The notes beneath the pieces are model-generated. The model did not search any database. It was not told the DNA's origin and saw nothing but the letters and a program-made list of their open reading frames with translations. 53,528 nucleotides of DNA. Origin: an uncultured Pseudomonadota bacterium. Its GTDB lineage: Bacteria; Myxococcota_A; UBA796; SXON01. Made by a program: the position numbers and the translations under genes. Below are positions 8,324-17,123 of this stretch, in pieces (the first letter of the stretch is position 1; every line of letters starts with the position of its first letter). Location of the stretch: positions 1-53,528 of the forward strand of contig CAIMSU010000064.1 in assembly GCA_903844155.1 (NCBI GenBank), in the 5' to 3' direction.

Positions 8324-9429
8324 CGCGCCACCGCTCCGACGGCTTTGGCGTACACGTCGAGGGTCCGGGTGATCATCGCGGCAGCGGTGAACCGCTCCTC
8401 GTACCGGCGCCTGCCGGCGTCTCCGAGCGACCGTCTGAGGGCGGGTGTGGAGAGTACGCGCCTCAGCGCGTCCCTGAGCCCGGCTTCGTCGTCACGCGCG
8501 ACCAGCAGGCCGGTCTCCGCCGTGACCGCTTCTCGCGCACCGCCAACGTCGGACGCAATGACCGGTAACCCCGCACGCATCGCCTCCAGGACCGCCAGCG
8601 GAAAGCCCTCCTGGCGTGAGATCAGCGCGCCGACGTGAGCACGTGCCAGCACCGCCGGCACGTCCCGCCGCAGGCCGAGGAGGTCGACGCGGTCGGCGAT
8701 CCCGAGGCGTGCGACCGTCGCCTCGATCGTCGCCCGACCAGGACCGTCGCCGACCAGGGCGACCCGCCACGGCAGGTCCTTCAAGCCGCCGAGCGCGTGC
8801 AGAAGCAGGGCGTGGTCCTTCGGTGGCGCCAGTCGGGCCACCATCGCGAGCGTTGGCGGGCCGGCAGCGTCAGGCTCAGCGCGCTCCGGCACATCCGCGA
8901 CGCCGTTGTGGACGACCGTGACGCGCTCGCCCCGCGCGACGTGCCAGCGCTCGGCGACCTCCCGGTCCGCGTCCGAGACGGCGATGATGCGGCGGGTGAG
9001 CCGTGCGGTGACGGCCTCGACCGGCACGGCGAGCGCGCGGCGGGACGACGAGACGCCGTCCGAGAACGACCAGGAATGCGCGGTGTGCACGGCGGGGACG
9101 CCGGCGAGCGCGGCCGCCCATCGACCAAGCAGCCCGGCCTTGGTGCTGTGCGTGTGCACGAGGTCCGGCTTGACGCGCCGCACCAGGTCCCGCAGCCCGA
9201 GCAGCGTCCGCAGATCGGTCATCGGCGAGATGCTCCGGTGCAGTCCAGCGACGATGCTCACGGGAACGCCGATGGCGCCAAGGCCGCGGGCGAGGAATTC
9301 GTCGTCGCCCGCCGTGTCGCCGATGCCGACGTGGAAGTCGACGCGGTCGCGGAGGCCGCGCACCAGATCAAGGACATGCACCTGTGCGCCGCCAGGTTCT
9401 CCGCGCGTAATCAGCACGAGCACCTTCAC
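8320..9429 (-). CDS. GT4-family glycosyltransferase (first gene of the polysaccharide operon)
   Basis: This GT-B fold enzyme of 369 residues opens with VKVLVLITRGEPGGAQVHV, a very common start for capsule and O-antigen GT4 enzymes. It has VHTHSTKAGLLGRWAA in the N-terminal domain, VVHNGV before the linker, and the E-x7-E motif in QEGFPLAVLEAM. I placed the start at the GTG at 9429 because the family similarity begins exactly there. The frame stays open for another 2.1 kb antisense to the fusion gene, but that part has no protein-like character. It leads the minus-strand operon and shares a 189-bp divergent region with the sulfotransferase-GT4 gene. Confidence 0.9.
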   Translation of the reverse strand: MKVLVLITRGEPGGAQVHVLDLVRGLRDRVDFHVGIGDTAGDDEFLARGLGAIGVPVSIVAGLHRSISPMTDLRTLLGLRDLVRRVKPDLVHTHSTKAGLLGRWAAALAGVPAVHTAHSWSFSDGVSSSRRALAVPVEAVTARLTRRIIAVSDADREVAERWHVARGERVTVVHNGVADVPERAEPDAAGPPTLAMVARLAPPKDHALLLHALGGLKDLPWRVALVGDGPGRATIEATVARLGIADRVDLLGLRRDVPAVLARAHVGALISRQEGFPLAVLEAMRAGLPVIASDVGGAREAVTAETGLLVARDDEAGLRDALRRVLSTPALRRSLGDAGRRRYEERFTAAAMITRTLDVYAKAVGAVAR

Positions 9430-9618
9430 GCTTGCGCCCGGCCCGGGTGGGCAAGGAGCGAGGCGCGGGCGGGATCGGACGTGACCGGCATGGTGCGGCG
9501 AGAAGTATGCCACACGTCGGGCACCGCCCGGGCCGTTCCTACCGGTTTCGACAGCTTCCGTGACGCCGACAGTGGGGCCCATCCCGGTGGGATCCGGCCG
9601 CGATATGCTCGCCGCCCG
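9430..9618. promoter_or_regulatory. Divergent intergenic region of the polysaccharide genes
   Basis: This 189-bp gap separates two divergent start codons (9429 minus, 9619 plus), so it should hold the promoters of both the polysaccharide operon and the fusion gene. I see no convincing -35/-10 or -24/-12 pair and no palindrome of note. Confidence 0.5.
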
Positions 9619-11610
9619 ATGGCGCCGCTCTCGAACCTCGCTGATCAGGTGCGCGCCTGGCGCGCCGCCGCCCCAGGGTTCGTGGAGCGTCAGGCGAAGA
9701 ACTTGGGACACCTCCGGTACGGCTGGGGGCACGAAAAGCAAGTTTCGTTCGTCTTCGGTTGCCAGCGCTCGGGCACCAAGATGCTGATGCGCATCCTCGA
9801 CGAGAGCCCGGCGGTCCGGATCTACCACGAGAACCACGCGACCGCGTTTCACGATTTCCAGCTTCGTTCGGACCGAACGGTGCGGCTGCTGGCGCGGACC
9901 AGCCCGGCGCCGAGCCCGATCTTCAAGCCCATCTGCGACAGCCAGCGGGCCGATCAGATCCTCGCCAGCTTTCCGGAGGCGCACGGGCTGTGGACCTACC
10001 GGCACTACGACGACGTGGCGAATTCGGCGTGCCAGAAATGGGGCGCGCACCAACGGGAGATCGTGTCGGACGTGATCGCCGGCGACGCCGCGAAGTGGGG
10101 CTGGCGGACCGAGCGCCTGCCGGAAGACGTCGTCGCGGCGATCCGCCGGGTCGCCCGGCCGGACCTCTCGGACTTCGAGGGCGCGCTGCTGTTCTGGTAC
10201 ATGCGCAACGCCTTCTTCTTCGCGCTGGGCCTCGACGCGCACCCGCGCATGCTGCTCACCCGCTACGAGGATCTCGTCACCGAGCCAGAAGCGGCGTTTG
10301 AGCGGGTGTACCGCCACGTTGGCGCACCGCTCGACCACCGGTTCCTGGGGCGGGTGCACAGCGAGGGGGTTCGTCGACGAGAGCCACCTCCAGCGAGCCC
10401 CGAGATCCGGGCGTTGTGTGCCGATCTGCTCGCCCGGCTGGACGCGTGCAACGATCGTGCGAGGGCCACGGAGCACGGGCGCACCCCCGTCGCCGAGCCG
10501 GCGCTCGTCTCCCCGGTGCTCATCCTCATCAACACGCTCGGGGTCGGCGGCGCGGAACGCTATGTCGTGACGGTGGCGAACTGGCTGGCGGCGCGCGGGG
10601 TGAAGGTGGTGGTCGCCTCGGAGGCCGGCTCGCTGGTCCCGGATCTCGCCGCCAACGTCACCTTTGTCGACGCGCCCCTCTACCGGGTCCGCGCGGATCT
10701 CCTCAGCGTCGCCGATACGGTCGGCGCCCTCATCGACGCGCACCAGCCCGCCGCCATCGTCGCGAATTCGCTCGCGGTCACGTGGGTTGCGCGCGCGGCC
10801 CTGCTCCGTCGCCCGGCGATCCCCATCATCGCCATCGGCCACGGCTGGCCCGACGACCGGTACCGCCTCGTCGGACCGCTGATGCGCGCTGCGGACACCG
10901 TCGTTGCCGTTTCGCCAGAGGTCCGGGCCAAGCTCGTCGCTGGCGGCCTCGCCCCGGCGCGGTGCGTCGTGATCTACAACGGCGTCGACTGTCGCGGGCT
11001 CGGCGTTCGCCCAGGGCCTGTGCGTGCGGCCACGCGGGCGGCGCTCGGCGTCGGTCCGGACGACGTCCTCGTGATCACGCTCGGGCGCCTGACCCCCCAG
11101 AAGGCCCACCAGCACGTGATCACCATCGCCGAGCAGCTCAAGGCCGGCCACCCCAACCTCAAGTACGCGATCGTCGGCGAGGGCGGGCGGGCTGAGGAGC
11201 TTGCTGGGCTCGTCGCAAGCCACGGCGTCGGCGACTGCGTGCTGTTGCCCGGCGTGCGCTCGGACGTCGGCGATCTGCTCGGCTCCGCCGACATCTACCT
11301 CTCGTGCTCGGACTGGGAGGGCATGCCGCTCTCGACGATCGAGGCGATGGCGTCGGAATTGCCGACGGTGGCGACGCGAACGGAGGGCTCCGGCCAGCTC
11401 CTCACCGATGCGTGCGGGATCGTCGTGCCCGTCGGCGACGCGGCGGCGATGGCAGCGGCGATCGCGAGGTTGGCGGCCGATGCGCCGCTGCGAGTGCTTA
11501 TGGGACAGGCGGCTCGGGAGCGCGCGTTGGCGTCGTTCAGCCACGATCGCATGGTCGGGGAGCTGGCGACGGTGATGGCGGGCGTGGTCGACAGCCTCGG
11601 CAACACCTAG
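9619..11610 (+). CDS. Sulfotransferase-glycosyltransferase (GT4) fusion protein
   Basis: The 663-residue protein joins two enzymes. Residues ~40-260 are a PAPS-dependent sulfotransferase. The 5'-phosphosulfate loop is FGCQRSGTKMLMRIL (45-60), and LLTRYEDLVTEPEAAFERVY further on resembles the region after the 3'-phosphate site. Residues ~297-655 are a GT4 glycosyltransferase starting LILINTLGVGGAERYV, with VVIYNGVD, TLGRLTPQKAH and the E-x7-E motif in WEGMPLSTIEAM. One chain could add a sugar and sulfate the same glycan. The divergent polysaccharide operon is the obvious partner. The start is the ATG at 9619; the frame is open far upstream but loses protein character there. Its stop shares CTAG with the convergent GH2 gene. 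Confidence 0.87.
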   Translation: MAPLSNLADQVRAWRAAAPGFVERQAKNLGHLRYGWGHEKQVSFVFGCQRSGTKMLMRILDESPAVRIYHENHATAFHDFQLRSDRTVRLLARTSPAPSPIFKPICDSQRADQILASFPEAHGLWTYRHYDDVANSACQKWGAHQREIVSDVIAGDAAKWGWRTERLPEDVVAAIRRVARPDLSDFEGALLFWYMRNAFFFALGLDAHPRMLLTRYEDLVTEPEAAFERVYRHVGAPLDHRFLGRVHSEGVRRREPPPASPEIRALCADLLARLDACNDRARATEHGRTPVAEPALVSPVLILINTLGVGGAERYVVTVANWLAARGVKVVVASEAGSLVPDLAANVTFVDAPLYRVRADLLSVADTVGALIDAHQPAAIVANSLAVTWVARAALLRRPAIPIIAIGHGWPDDRYRLVGPLMRAADTVVAVSPEVRAKLVAGGLAPARCVVIYNGVDCRGLGVRPGPVRAATRAALGVGPDDVLVITLGRLTPQKAHQHVITIAEQLKAGHPNLKYAIVGEGGRAEELAGLVASHGVGDCVLLPGVRSDVGDLLGSADIYLSCSDWEGMPLSTIEAMASELPTVATRTEGSGQLLTDACGIVVPVGDAAAMAAAIARLAADAPLRVLMGQAARERALASFSHDRMVGELATVMAGVVDSLGNT

Positions 11611-13832
11611 CCGCGTACCGCCACGCCTCCCTGCAGGTTCAACGCCGTGATCCAGCCACGCAAGGGCTTGACCGGTAGCCCAGGGATCGGCCGCAGCGTG
11701 AGCGTCCGGGGCCGGTCGGGCGTGAGGTGGACGTAGTTGTCATCGGGCTCGTAGCCGGGGCAGACGACGGCGACGGACTGGAGGAACGCGGTGCCGCGCA
11801 AGGTCAGGGTGTGGCCGGTGGGCGAGGGCGACAGCTCCGCTGACAGGCAGGTCGCGGGGACCGTGGCGAGGCTGTGGGTGACGGGAAAAAGCGCGTCGCC
11901 GTGGATGAGCTCGTCGTGGACGCAAAGACGGGCGACGACGACGTCGTGGCGCGGCGGGCCGAACCGGTAGGCCCAGGCGAGGTCCGAAAAGCTCCCGATC
12001 ATCGCCTCGCCCGAGAGCGTGAGCGCGCTTCGCGGAGGGACGACGACCGCCTGTCGCCAGATCCGGGGCCCGTGTCCGGCGCCGCCGCCGCAAAGCTCAA
12101 GTTCGACCGTGCCCTCGAGCGGCCCCGTGCCGTCGTTGATCACGTGGATGTCGACGCCGTTGAGCCCTTCGTCCGTCAGCAGGACAGCGCGCGGTGCCCA
12201 GGCGCGCTTGAGGTACCAGTAGCAGGGTTTTGGCCGGTTCTCGCTGTCGAGTACGCCCCAGCCAGCGCCCGGTCGGAGGTCCTTCCAGAACCAGACCAGC
12301 GCACCGCCGCAGCCGCTCCCTGGGCGCCGCCACTCGGCGTAGGTGCGGAGCATCAATTCACCGGTTACGATGCGGGAGATCGCGTGGTAGCGCTCCAGGT
12401 CCGAATAGCGCAGGGCGACGGGGTCGAGCCCGAACAGGACGCGCAGGTAGTGGTCGCGGACATCCTCGAAGTCCCAGCCAGCGCCATTGTCGCGGGGAAC
12501 CCCGGCTTTCCACGCGGGAAGGTGGGTGGCTGGGCTTGCGCTCCCGAAATGGCGCTCGACGTGGTCGGGCTCGGGGACGTTGGAGAAGCCAAGGCACTCC
12601 GGCGTGAATGCGACGTTTGCGGCGCGCGCGTCTGCGAGGGGGCGCTGGTAGGCGCCGACGCCGTAGTAGTGCGTGAACCCGGTGGAGGTGTGGAAGGGCA
12701 GCGCGCCGCCGGTCGGCGTGTTCGGGACGTACACGGCGCCGGGGTGATGCTCGGCGATCAACGCCGGGAGCGTGTCAGTGTAGAACGCGGAGGCCCAACC
12801 CACATCGCCCGGCAGGCGTGGCTGACCCATCATCGCCGCCTGCTGCTCGACCTCGCTGCCGCCGCAGTAGACCACCACGCACCGGTGACGACGAAGTCGG
12901 GCGATCTGCCCCGCGATCTCGGCGGTGACGTCGCTGCGGAACTCCGCGTCGTCGAACGGGTAGTCCATGTTGGCGAACATCAGGTCCTGCCAGACGAGGA
13001 TGTCGAATTCATCGCACGCGTCCAGCAATTCCTCGCTCGCCCACGTCATCGTGCCGCCAACGCGCAGCATGTTCAGGCCGGCGTCGCGTGCGAGACGCAT
13101 GCTCTCGCGCGTCACGCCGGGCGGCGGGTCGTCGAACGTGCACACGTCGGCGACCGTCCAGCAGGCCCCGCGCGCGAAGATCCGCTGGCCATCGACGTGA
13201 AACGCTGGTCTGGCGGCGTCCGGCATGGCCACCGCCCGCGTCACACCCCCGGAGTGCACAGAAACGCCCTCTGCGATTTCGAGCATCGCCGGCGATGCCG
13301 GGGTCCTTACCGACACCCCGCGCCACGGCCCGACGGCCGGGATCGGCGGCGTCCAACCCGGAATCCGGCCGACCAGCGAGGTGCGGAGCCAGCGCAGGTT
13401 CTGGTTGGCGACGAGCGCGGTCCGCCAGCGGGGACGCGGCTTTTTCGTCGCCAGGGCCGCTGTCACCGACCGGAAGCAGAGCACCAGCGCTCCGCCGCCG
13501 TCGACAGCCACCTCGTGGATCCGGTGCATGTTGCGGGACTGAAGGATCAACTGCCCGTTCAGCCACACGTCGGCGATCGTCGCCAGCCCGTCGAACCGCA
13601 GCGTCGACCTCCCCTCAGCCGCGAGATTACCCCGGTACCACCAGTCCATCGCGTCGATATCGACGCCCGCCGCCTCCGCGGTGAGCCCCAGCGCCTGCGC
13701 CACCGTCCCCGGCACCATCGCCGGTCGCCACCCGTCCGCAGGAAGGTCGCCCGGGCTACGGACCGCGCCCGCCGCCGTCCCCAGCAGCGTCCAGCCCTCG
13801 CTGATCCGCACCGTTGCTACGTCCGTGGGCAT
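11607..13832 (-). CDS. Glycoside hydrolase family 2-like protein (beta-mannosidase-like)
   Basis: This protein of about 741 residues has GH2 architecture. An N-terminal jelly-roll sugar-binding domain includes RFDGLATIADVWLNGQLIL (about 78-97). An Ig-like sandwich precedes a TIM barrel beginning near residue 200. NMLRVGGTMTWASEELLDACDEF is the usual GH2 strand; the acid/base Glu is probably in CGGSEVEQQ and the nucleophile in FTPECLGF. There is no signal peptide, so a cytoplasmic role is likely. It is translationally coupled to the DUF1839 gene (ATG at 13832 or GTG at 13835, TGATG overlap). I recall this association with amino acid:[carrier protein] ligases from other bacteria. The real substrate may be a glycosylated product of the pathway. 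Confidence 0.85.
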   Translation of the reverse strand: MPTDVATVRISEGWTLLGTAAGAVRSPGDLPADGWRPAMVPGTVAQALGLTAEAAGVDIDAMDWWYRGNLAAEGRSTLRFDGLATIADVWLNGQLILQSRNMHRIHEVAVDGGGALVLCFRSVTAALATKKPRPRWRTALVANQNLRWLRTSLVGRIPGWTPPIPAVGPWRGVSVRTPASPAMLEIAEGVSVHSGGVTRAVAMPDAARPAFHVDGQRIFARGACWTVADVCTFDDPPPGVTRESMRLARDAGLNMLRVGGTMTWASEELLDACDEFDILVWQDLMFANMDYPFDDAEFRSDVTAEIAGQIARLRRHRCVVVYCGGSEVEQQAAMMGQPRLPGDVGWASAFYTDTLPALIAEHHPGAVYVPNTPTGGALPFHTSTGFTHYYGVGAYQRPLADARAANVAFTPECLGFSNVPEPDHVERHFGSASPATHLPAWKAGVPRDNGAGWDFEDVRDHYLRVLFGLDPVALRYSDLERYHAISRIVTGELMLRTYAEWRRPGSGCGGALVWFWKDLRPGAGWGVLDSENRPKPCYWYLKRAWAPRAVLLTDEGLNGVDIHVINDGTGPLEGTVELELCGGGAGHGPRIWRQAVVVPPRSALTLSGEAMIGSFSDLAWAYRFGPPRHDVVVARLCVHDELIHGDALFPVTHSLATVPATCLSAELSPSPTGHTLTLRGTAFLQSVAVVCPGYEPDDNYVHLTPDRPRTLTLRPIPGLPVKPLRGWITALNLQGGVAVRG

Positions 13833-14842
13833 CACCCGAACCGGGCGACGAGGTCGCCCATCGCGTCGTCCCAGAGGCCCGCCATGGTTCGCAGGGCCGT
13901 GACGTCGAGGCCGCGCCGCCGGACCATCGCCCGGGCGAGCTGGAATTGGAGCTGCTTGGTCGCGCTGGAGATCGCGCCGAACGCCGAGGATGCCCGTTCC
14001 GGCACGTCGACGCCCGACTCCCGCAGCCAGCCGAGGTACGTGTCGGCGAGCTCAAAGCACGCGCCGTACTGCCGCAGCGTCGCGAACGAGTAGGCGTGGA
14101 AGACGGCGATGTCGCTGGCGAGGAGCGCGGGCAGGTCCGCTTGAAAGCGGGCGTCAAAGGCCACGAACGGGTTGGCGACGGGGACGCGGGCGAGGTGGTG
14201 GCGCAGGAGGGCCAGCGAGCCGTCGACGAGGGTGGGGCCGCGCAGCGCGGACTGGCGAGGGACGGGCTTCACGAACTCGATGTAGGGCGGCAACATCCGA
14301 GGATGAACGAGACCAGTCGTCTGGTAGACGTCGACGAAGTCCTCGCCGGCGAGGGCGTGGTAGCCCTGGTTGTGGAAGTACTCCATGGTGCCGTGGACGC
14401 CGTCGGCGTCAAGGTCGATCGCGTTGACGGCCACGGTCGACTTCACGTGCGCCGTTCGGTAGGCGGTGCCGACGGTGTCGGGCAGAAAGCAGGAATCGAG
14501 CTCCACAAGCACCGGGCGGCCGGCGGCGACCTGCTCCTGCACATGCGTCGCCAGGCCGCGCCAGGGCGCCAGCTCGTGGATCCCCAGCGCGTACAGCCGC
14601 TCCACGTCCGCGTGAGGAAACTTGAAGAACGTCCATTGATCCACGTCAAGGTCGATCGTCAGCGTGAACGGCAGCGCGGCCATCGGCTCAAAGCCCATGC
14701 CGTGTAGAAGCTCGATGACAACGTCGGTGTAGCAGTTCGTCTCGGCCCAGATCCGCTCAGGCGCGGCCTCACCGACTCGGGCGCCGCCGTGGATCCGATG
14801 CCGGACGTAGGTCGCGGGGTCGAGATCGAGGATGCGGGCCAC
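13832..14842 (-). CDS. DUF1839 family protein
   Basis: This 336-residue soluble protein looks like DUF1839, a family known mainly from gene clusters with amino acid:[carrier protein] ligases. Recognisable stretches are ILDLDPATYVRHRIH near the start, ETNCYTDVVIELLHGMG (about 34-50), the acidic TIDLDVDQWTFFKFP (about 62-76) and VLVELDSCFLPDTVGTAYR (about 110-128). ETNCYTD and ELDSCFLPDT each hold a conserved-looking Cys that could take part in acyl transfer, but this is a guess. The biochemical role is unknown; moving the aminoacyl group from the carrier to an acceptor is a reasonable hypothesis. The start is GTG at 14842, overlapping the ligase TAG by one base. Confidence 0.8.
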   Translation of the reverse strand: MARILDLDPATYVRHRIHGGARVGEAAPERIWAETNCYTDVVIELLHGMGFEPMAALPFTLTIDLDVDQWTFFKFPHADVERLYALGIHELAPWRGLATHVQEQVAAGRPVLVELDSCFLPDTVGTAYRTAHVKSTVAVNAIDLDADGVHGTMEYFHNQGYHALAGEDFVDVYQTTGLVHPRMLPPYIEFVKPVPRQSALRGPTLVDGSLALLRHHLARVPVANPFVAFDARFQADLPALLASDIAVFHAYSFATLRQYGACFELADTYLGWLRESGVDVPERASSAFGAISSATKQLQFQLARAMVRRRGLDVTALRTMAGLWDDAMGDLVARFG

Positions 14843-15807
14843 TAATCCTCGTCGGAGCGGTCGAGGCGGAGGAGCGCGCGGACCTCGGCCGGCCAGTCGG
14901 CGATCGCGAGGCCGTGGTGGCGGAAGAGCGCGAGGGTGATGCGCTCCAGCCCGAAGCCGATGCAGGCGGTGTGCGCATCGTGGCCGTCCGGCGTGTGGAT
15001 GCCGAAGGCGTGGCCGAAGTAGTCGAGGTGCAGGTTCGAGGAGCTGACGGCCGTGGGGTTCTCGGTCGAGCAGATCGGCACCACCAGCTCATACTTGAGC
15101 ACCTGCTCGCGCTGCGTGGCCTTGGCGAGCCGACCGCCGCGGCCAAAGAACGGGTCGTTCGCGACGACCGCCTCGACCGGCAGCAGGCAGGCCTCCAACA
15201 TGCGTTTTCCGCGTGCCAGCCAGGCGTCGCGGTGGGCGAGGGCCTCGTCAGCCGTGCCGAGGCGGACAAGCTCGCGCTGGCGAAAGATCTGCATGCGCGC
15301 GGGATCGTCGGAGGGCTCGTGGCGAAACACGAAGGTCTTCAGGTCGACGACGCGCCCGTGCGTGGGCAGCGTCCCCGTCGCGGTCGGGTAGAGCGGGTAG
15401 CAGGCCGCGGGCACCAGCATCACATCGCTGGCGGACAGGTCGCGCGACCAGTCCTCGCCCTTGCTGAACTTGCGCGTGAGCTCGCGATGCTCGGCGTCCT
15501 TCCCCATGAACGCGTGCACCGAGCCCATCAGATCGGGGAAGTTGTGGATGTGGTTGAGCTTTGAGTAGTCCGCGCGCGTCATCAACGGCGGGAACCGCAT
15601 GACCTCCGCTGGCGGCCCGCCTGCCGCGGCCCTCGCCTCGCGGCCGATGTAGCGCTCAAAATGGTCGACCACCCGTTCAAATTCCCCGCCGCGACCGTAC
15701 AGTCCCCGCACGCCCGAGGGGATGAGCAGCCCGGCCCGGGTCAGCTCGCCCAGGAACTCGGTGTAGGCGTTGGCGCTCGGGACTTCGTCCGCTTCAGTCA
15801 GGCACAT
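14842..15807 (-). CDS. Amino acid--[acyl-carrier-protein] ligase (atypical SerRS homologue)
   Basis: This 321-residue protein is a stand-alone class II aminoacyl-tRNA-synthetase core of the atypical seryl-tRNA synthetase type, without a tRNA-binding domain. These enzymes activate a small amino acid such as glycine or alanine with ATP and load it on the phosphopantetheine of a carrier protein. Motif 2 is KTFVFRHEPSDDPARMQIFR (about 157-176) and motif 3 is GFGLERITLALFRHHG (about 284-299). The zinc triad is present as Cys136, Glu179 and Cys282. Its presumed carrier is the small protein at 19222-19470. It starts 4 bp after the acyl-CoA dehydrogenase stop, and its stop overlaps the DUF1839 start. 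The residues deciding Gly versus Ala cannot be assigned here. Confidence 0.92.
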   Translation of the reverse strand: MCLTEADEVPSANAYTEFLGELTRAGLLIPSGVRGLYGRGGEFERVVDHFERYIGREARAAAGGPPAEVMRFPPLMTRADYSKLNHIHNFPDLMGSVHAFMGKDAEHRELTRKFSKGEDWSRDLSASDVMLVPAACYPLYPTATGTLPTHGRVVDLKTFVFRHEPSDDPARMQIFRQRELVRLGTADEALAHRDAWLARGKRMLEACLLPVEAVVANDPFFGRGGRLAKATQREQVLKYELVVPICSTENPTAVSSSNLHLDYFGHAFGIHTPDGHDAHTACIGFGLERITLALFRHHGLAIADWPAEVRALLRLDRSDED

Positions 15808-15811
15808 CCGC

Positions 15812-17056
15812 TCACCCCTTCCGCTGCATGACCTGCATCATGGCGCTCTGCCCGAGGATGCGGTCGTTGTTCACCATGAGCGCGGCCCCGTACGCGTCGC
15901 GCAGGTGGCGACACAGCGAGTGCGGCGAGTCGTTGCGGTAGCCGGAGATGCCGCAGATCACCATGGCTTTTCCGACGATGTCGACCAGGAGCTGCGATGC
16001 GGTCACCTTCAGGTTGTTGACCCGCAGGCCGAACGCGAAGTTGGAAGCGAACACCACGCCCGCGTCCGGCCCGGAGGCGTCGAGCACCAGCAGATCCTCG
16101 TACTCCCGCATCGTCTGCCGGACGGTGGCCCGGAACGTCGCGAGGATGGCGTCCACCTCCGCGAGCCGCAGGGCGCTCGGCGGGAGCGTGCCCGGGGTTT
16201 TTCTGGCCTCGGCCCTCACAAAGTTCCGGGCTTTCTGAACGGCGTCGCTCGCGATCCCGAGCCAGAGCGAGGCCCAGACACCATGCGAGAACGCGTGCAT
16301 CGTTTTTGCGTGGATCTCGGCGTACGGGGCGGGCAGGATCTGCGCGACGCTCCCGGTGGCCCGCAGCGCAAAGCCGGAGCTGCACGTCCCGCGAAAACCA
16401 AGGGTGTCCCAGCCGGAGAGCGGGGTGAGTGTGACGGCGTCGCCGGAGGCTGCGCCGGGCGTCTTGCGGACGAAGACGTGAACCTGCTCGGAGGCGCCGG
16501 CATCCGGAGCGCGGCGCGCGGTGACGAGGATCGCGTCTGCCGCGACGCCGTAGGAGATGACGGGGGCCTGCTTTTCGAGGGTGAACGTCTCCCCGTCGGC
16601 CGAGCGCTGGACCGCGCAGATGCTGGACCGGACGTCTCCTCCGACGCCAAGCTCCGTCGTCGCCGAAGCGAGGAGGAGCTGCTTTTCGACGATCTCGCGA
16701 ACCACCGCCTCGAAGTAGGCAGATCCGCCGCCGCCTGTGCCCGGCAGCGCGTGGTGGACGATGCAGCCGACCTGGATCTGGTGCATCGCGAACACCATCG
16801 CCGTCGACCCACAGTAGGTCCCAAGCGCCTCGCAGACCTCCGAAAGTTGGGTGATCGTGAGGCCCATTCCGCCGTAAGCCGCTGGGATGTAGGAGCTCAG
16901 CAACTTCGCCGATTTCAGGGCGGCAAAAGCCTCATCCGGGAATCGCGCGTCGCGGTCGACCGCGGCGGCGTTCGGCGCCACCACCTCCCGGCCAATCGCA
17001 TGGACCTGGGCGAGCAACGCCGCGAACGGGGATGCGGCGACGGACGTGGGGTGCAT
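15812..17056 (-). CDS. Acyl-CoA dehydrogenase family protein, probably acting on a carrier-bound substrate
   Basis: The 414-residue protein follows the acyl-CoA dehydrogenase fold. There is a helical N domain (AAYGGMGLTITQLSEV at about 59-74, an FAD-domain signature) and a beta domain with SATTELGVGGDV and GWDTLGFRGTCSSGF. A C-terminal helical bundle ends in GISGYRNDSPHSLCRHLRDA. The last segment, which in many family members carries the catalytic Glu of the GYxxE type, has Asn/Asp here, so the base may be elsewhere or the reaction may differ. Next to an amino acid:[carrier protein] ligase, it may desaturate or oxidise an aminoacyl-S-carrier. It begins after a hairpin that may separate it from the upstream lipoprotein gene. 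Confidence 0.85.
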   Translation of the reverse strand: MHPTSVAASPFAALLAQVHAIGREVVAPNAAAVDRDARFPDEAFAALKSAKLLSSYIPAAYGGMGLTITQLSEVCEALGTYCGSTAMVFAMHQIQVGCIVHHALPGTGGGGSAYFEAVVREIVEKQLLLASATTELGVGGDVRSSICAVQRSADGETFTLEKQAPVISYGVAADAILVTARRAPDAGASEQVHVFVRKTPGAASGDAVTLTPLSGWDTLGFRGTCSSGFALRATGSVAQILPAPYAEIHAKTMHAFSHGVWASLWLGIASDAVQKARNFVRAEARKTPGTLPPSALRLAEVDAILATFRATVRQTMREYEDLLVLDASGPDAGVVFASNFAFGLRVNNLKVTASQLLVDIVGKAMVICGISGYRNDSPHSLCRHLRDAYGAALMVNNDRILGQSAMMQVMQRKG

Positions 17057-17091
17057 GCGGCGAGATTCCGGGGGCGGAAGGTATCAAGGAA

Positions 17092-17123
17092 CCGGGGCGC
17101 AGGAGGGGTCCTTCGGCCCCCGG
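17092..17123 (-). terminator. Hairpin directly after the FG-GAP lipoprotein gene
   Basis: On the minus strand the bases right after the lipoprotein stop form CCGGGG (17123-17118) pairing with CCCCGG (17097-17092). A smaller inner stem of four G-C pairs closes a GAAG-containing loop. No T run follows. It could terminate or attenuate transcription between the lipoprotein and the acyl-CoA dehydrogenase, splitting the long operon in two. Confidence 0.4.

Noticed and set aside
8635-9618. Open plus-strand extension before the sulfotransferase-GT4 gene
   Set aside because: It is antisense to a clear glycosyltransferase and has no family likeness; the sulfotransferase begins right after the ATG at 9619.
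9430-11544. 2.1-kb open extension of the minus-strand glycosyltransferase, antisense to the fusion gene
   Set aside because: Arg/His/Asp-rich, no domain character; GC-rich reverse strand of a real gene keeps frames open. The family match starts exactly at the GTG at 9429.
11874-14093. 739-codon plus-strand frame
   Set aside because: Shadow of the GH2 and DUF1839 genes; low-complexity Arg/Gly/Val composition.
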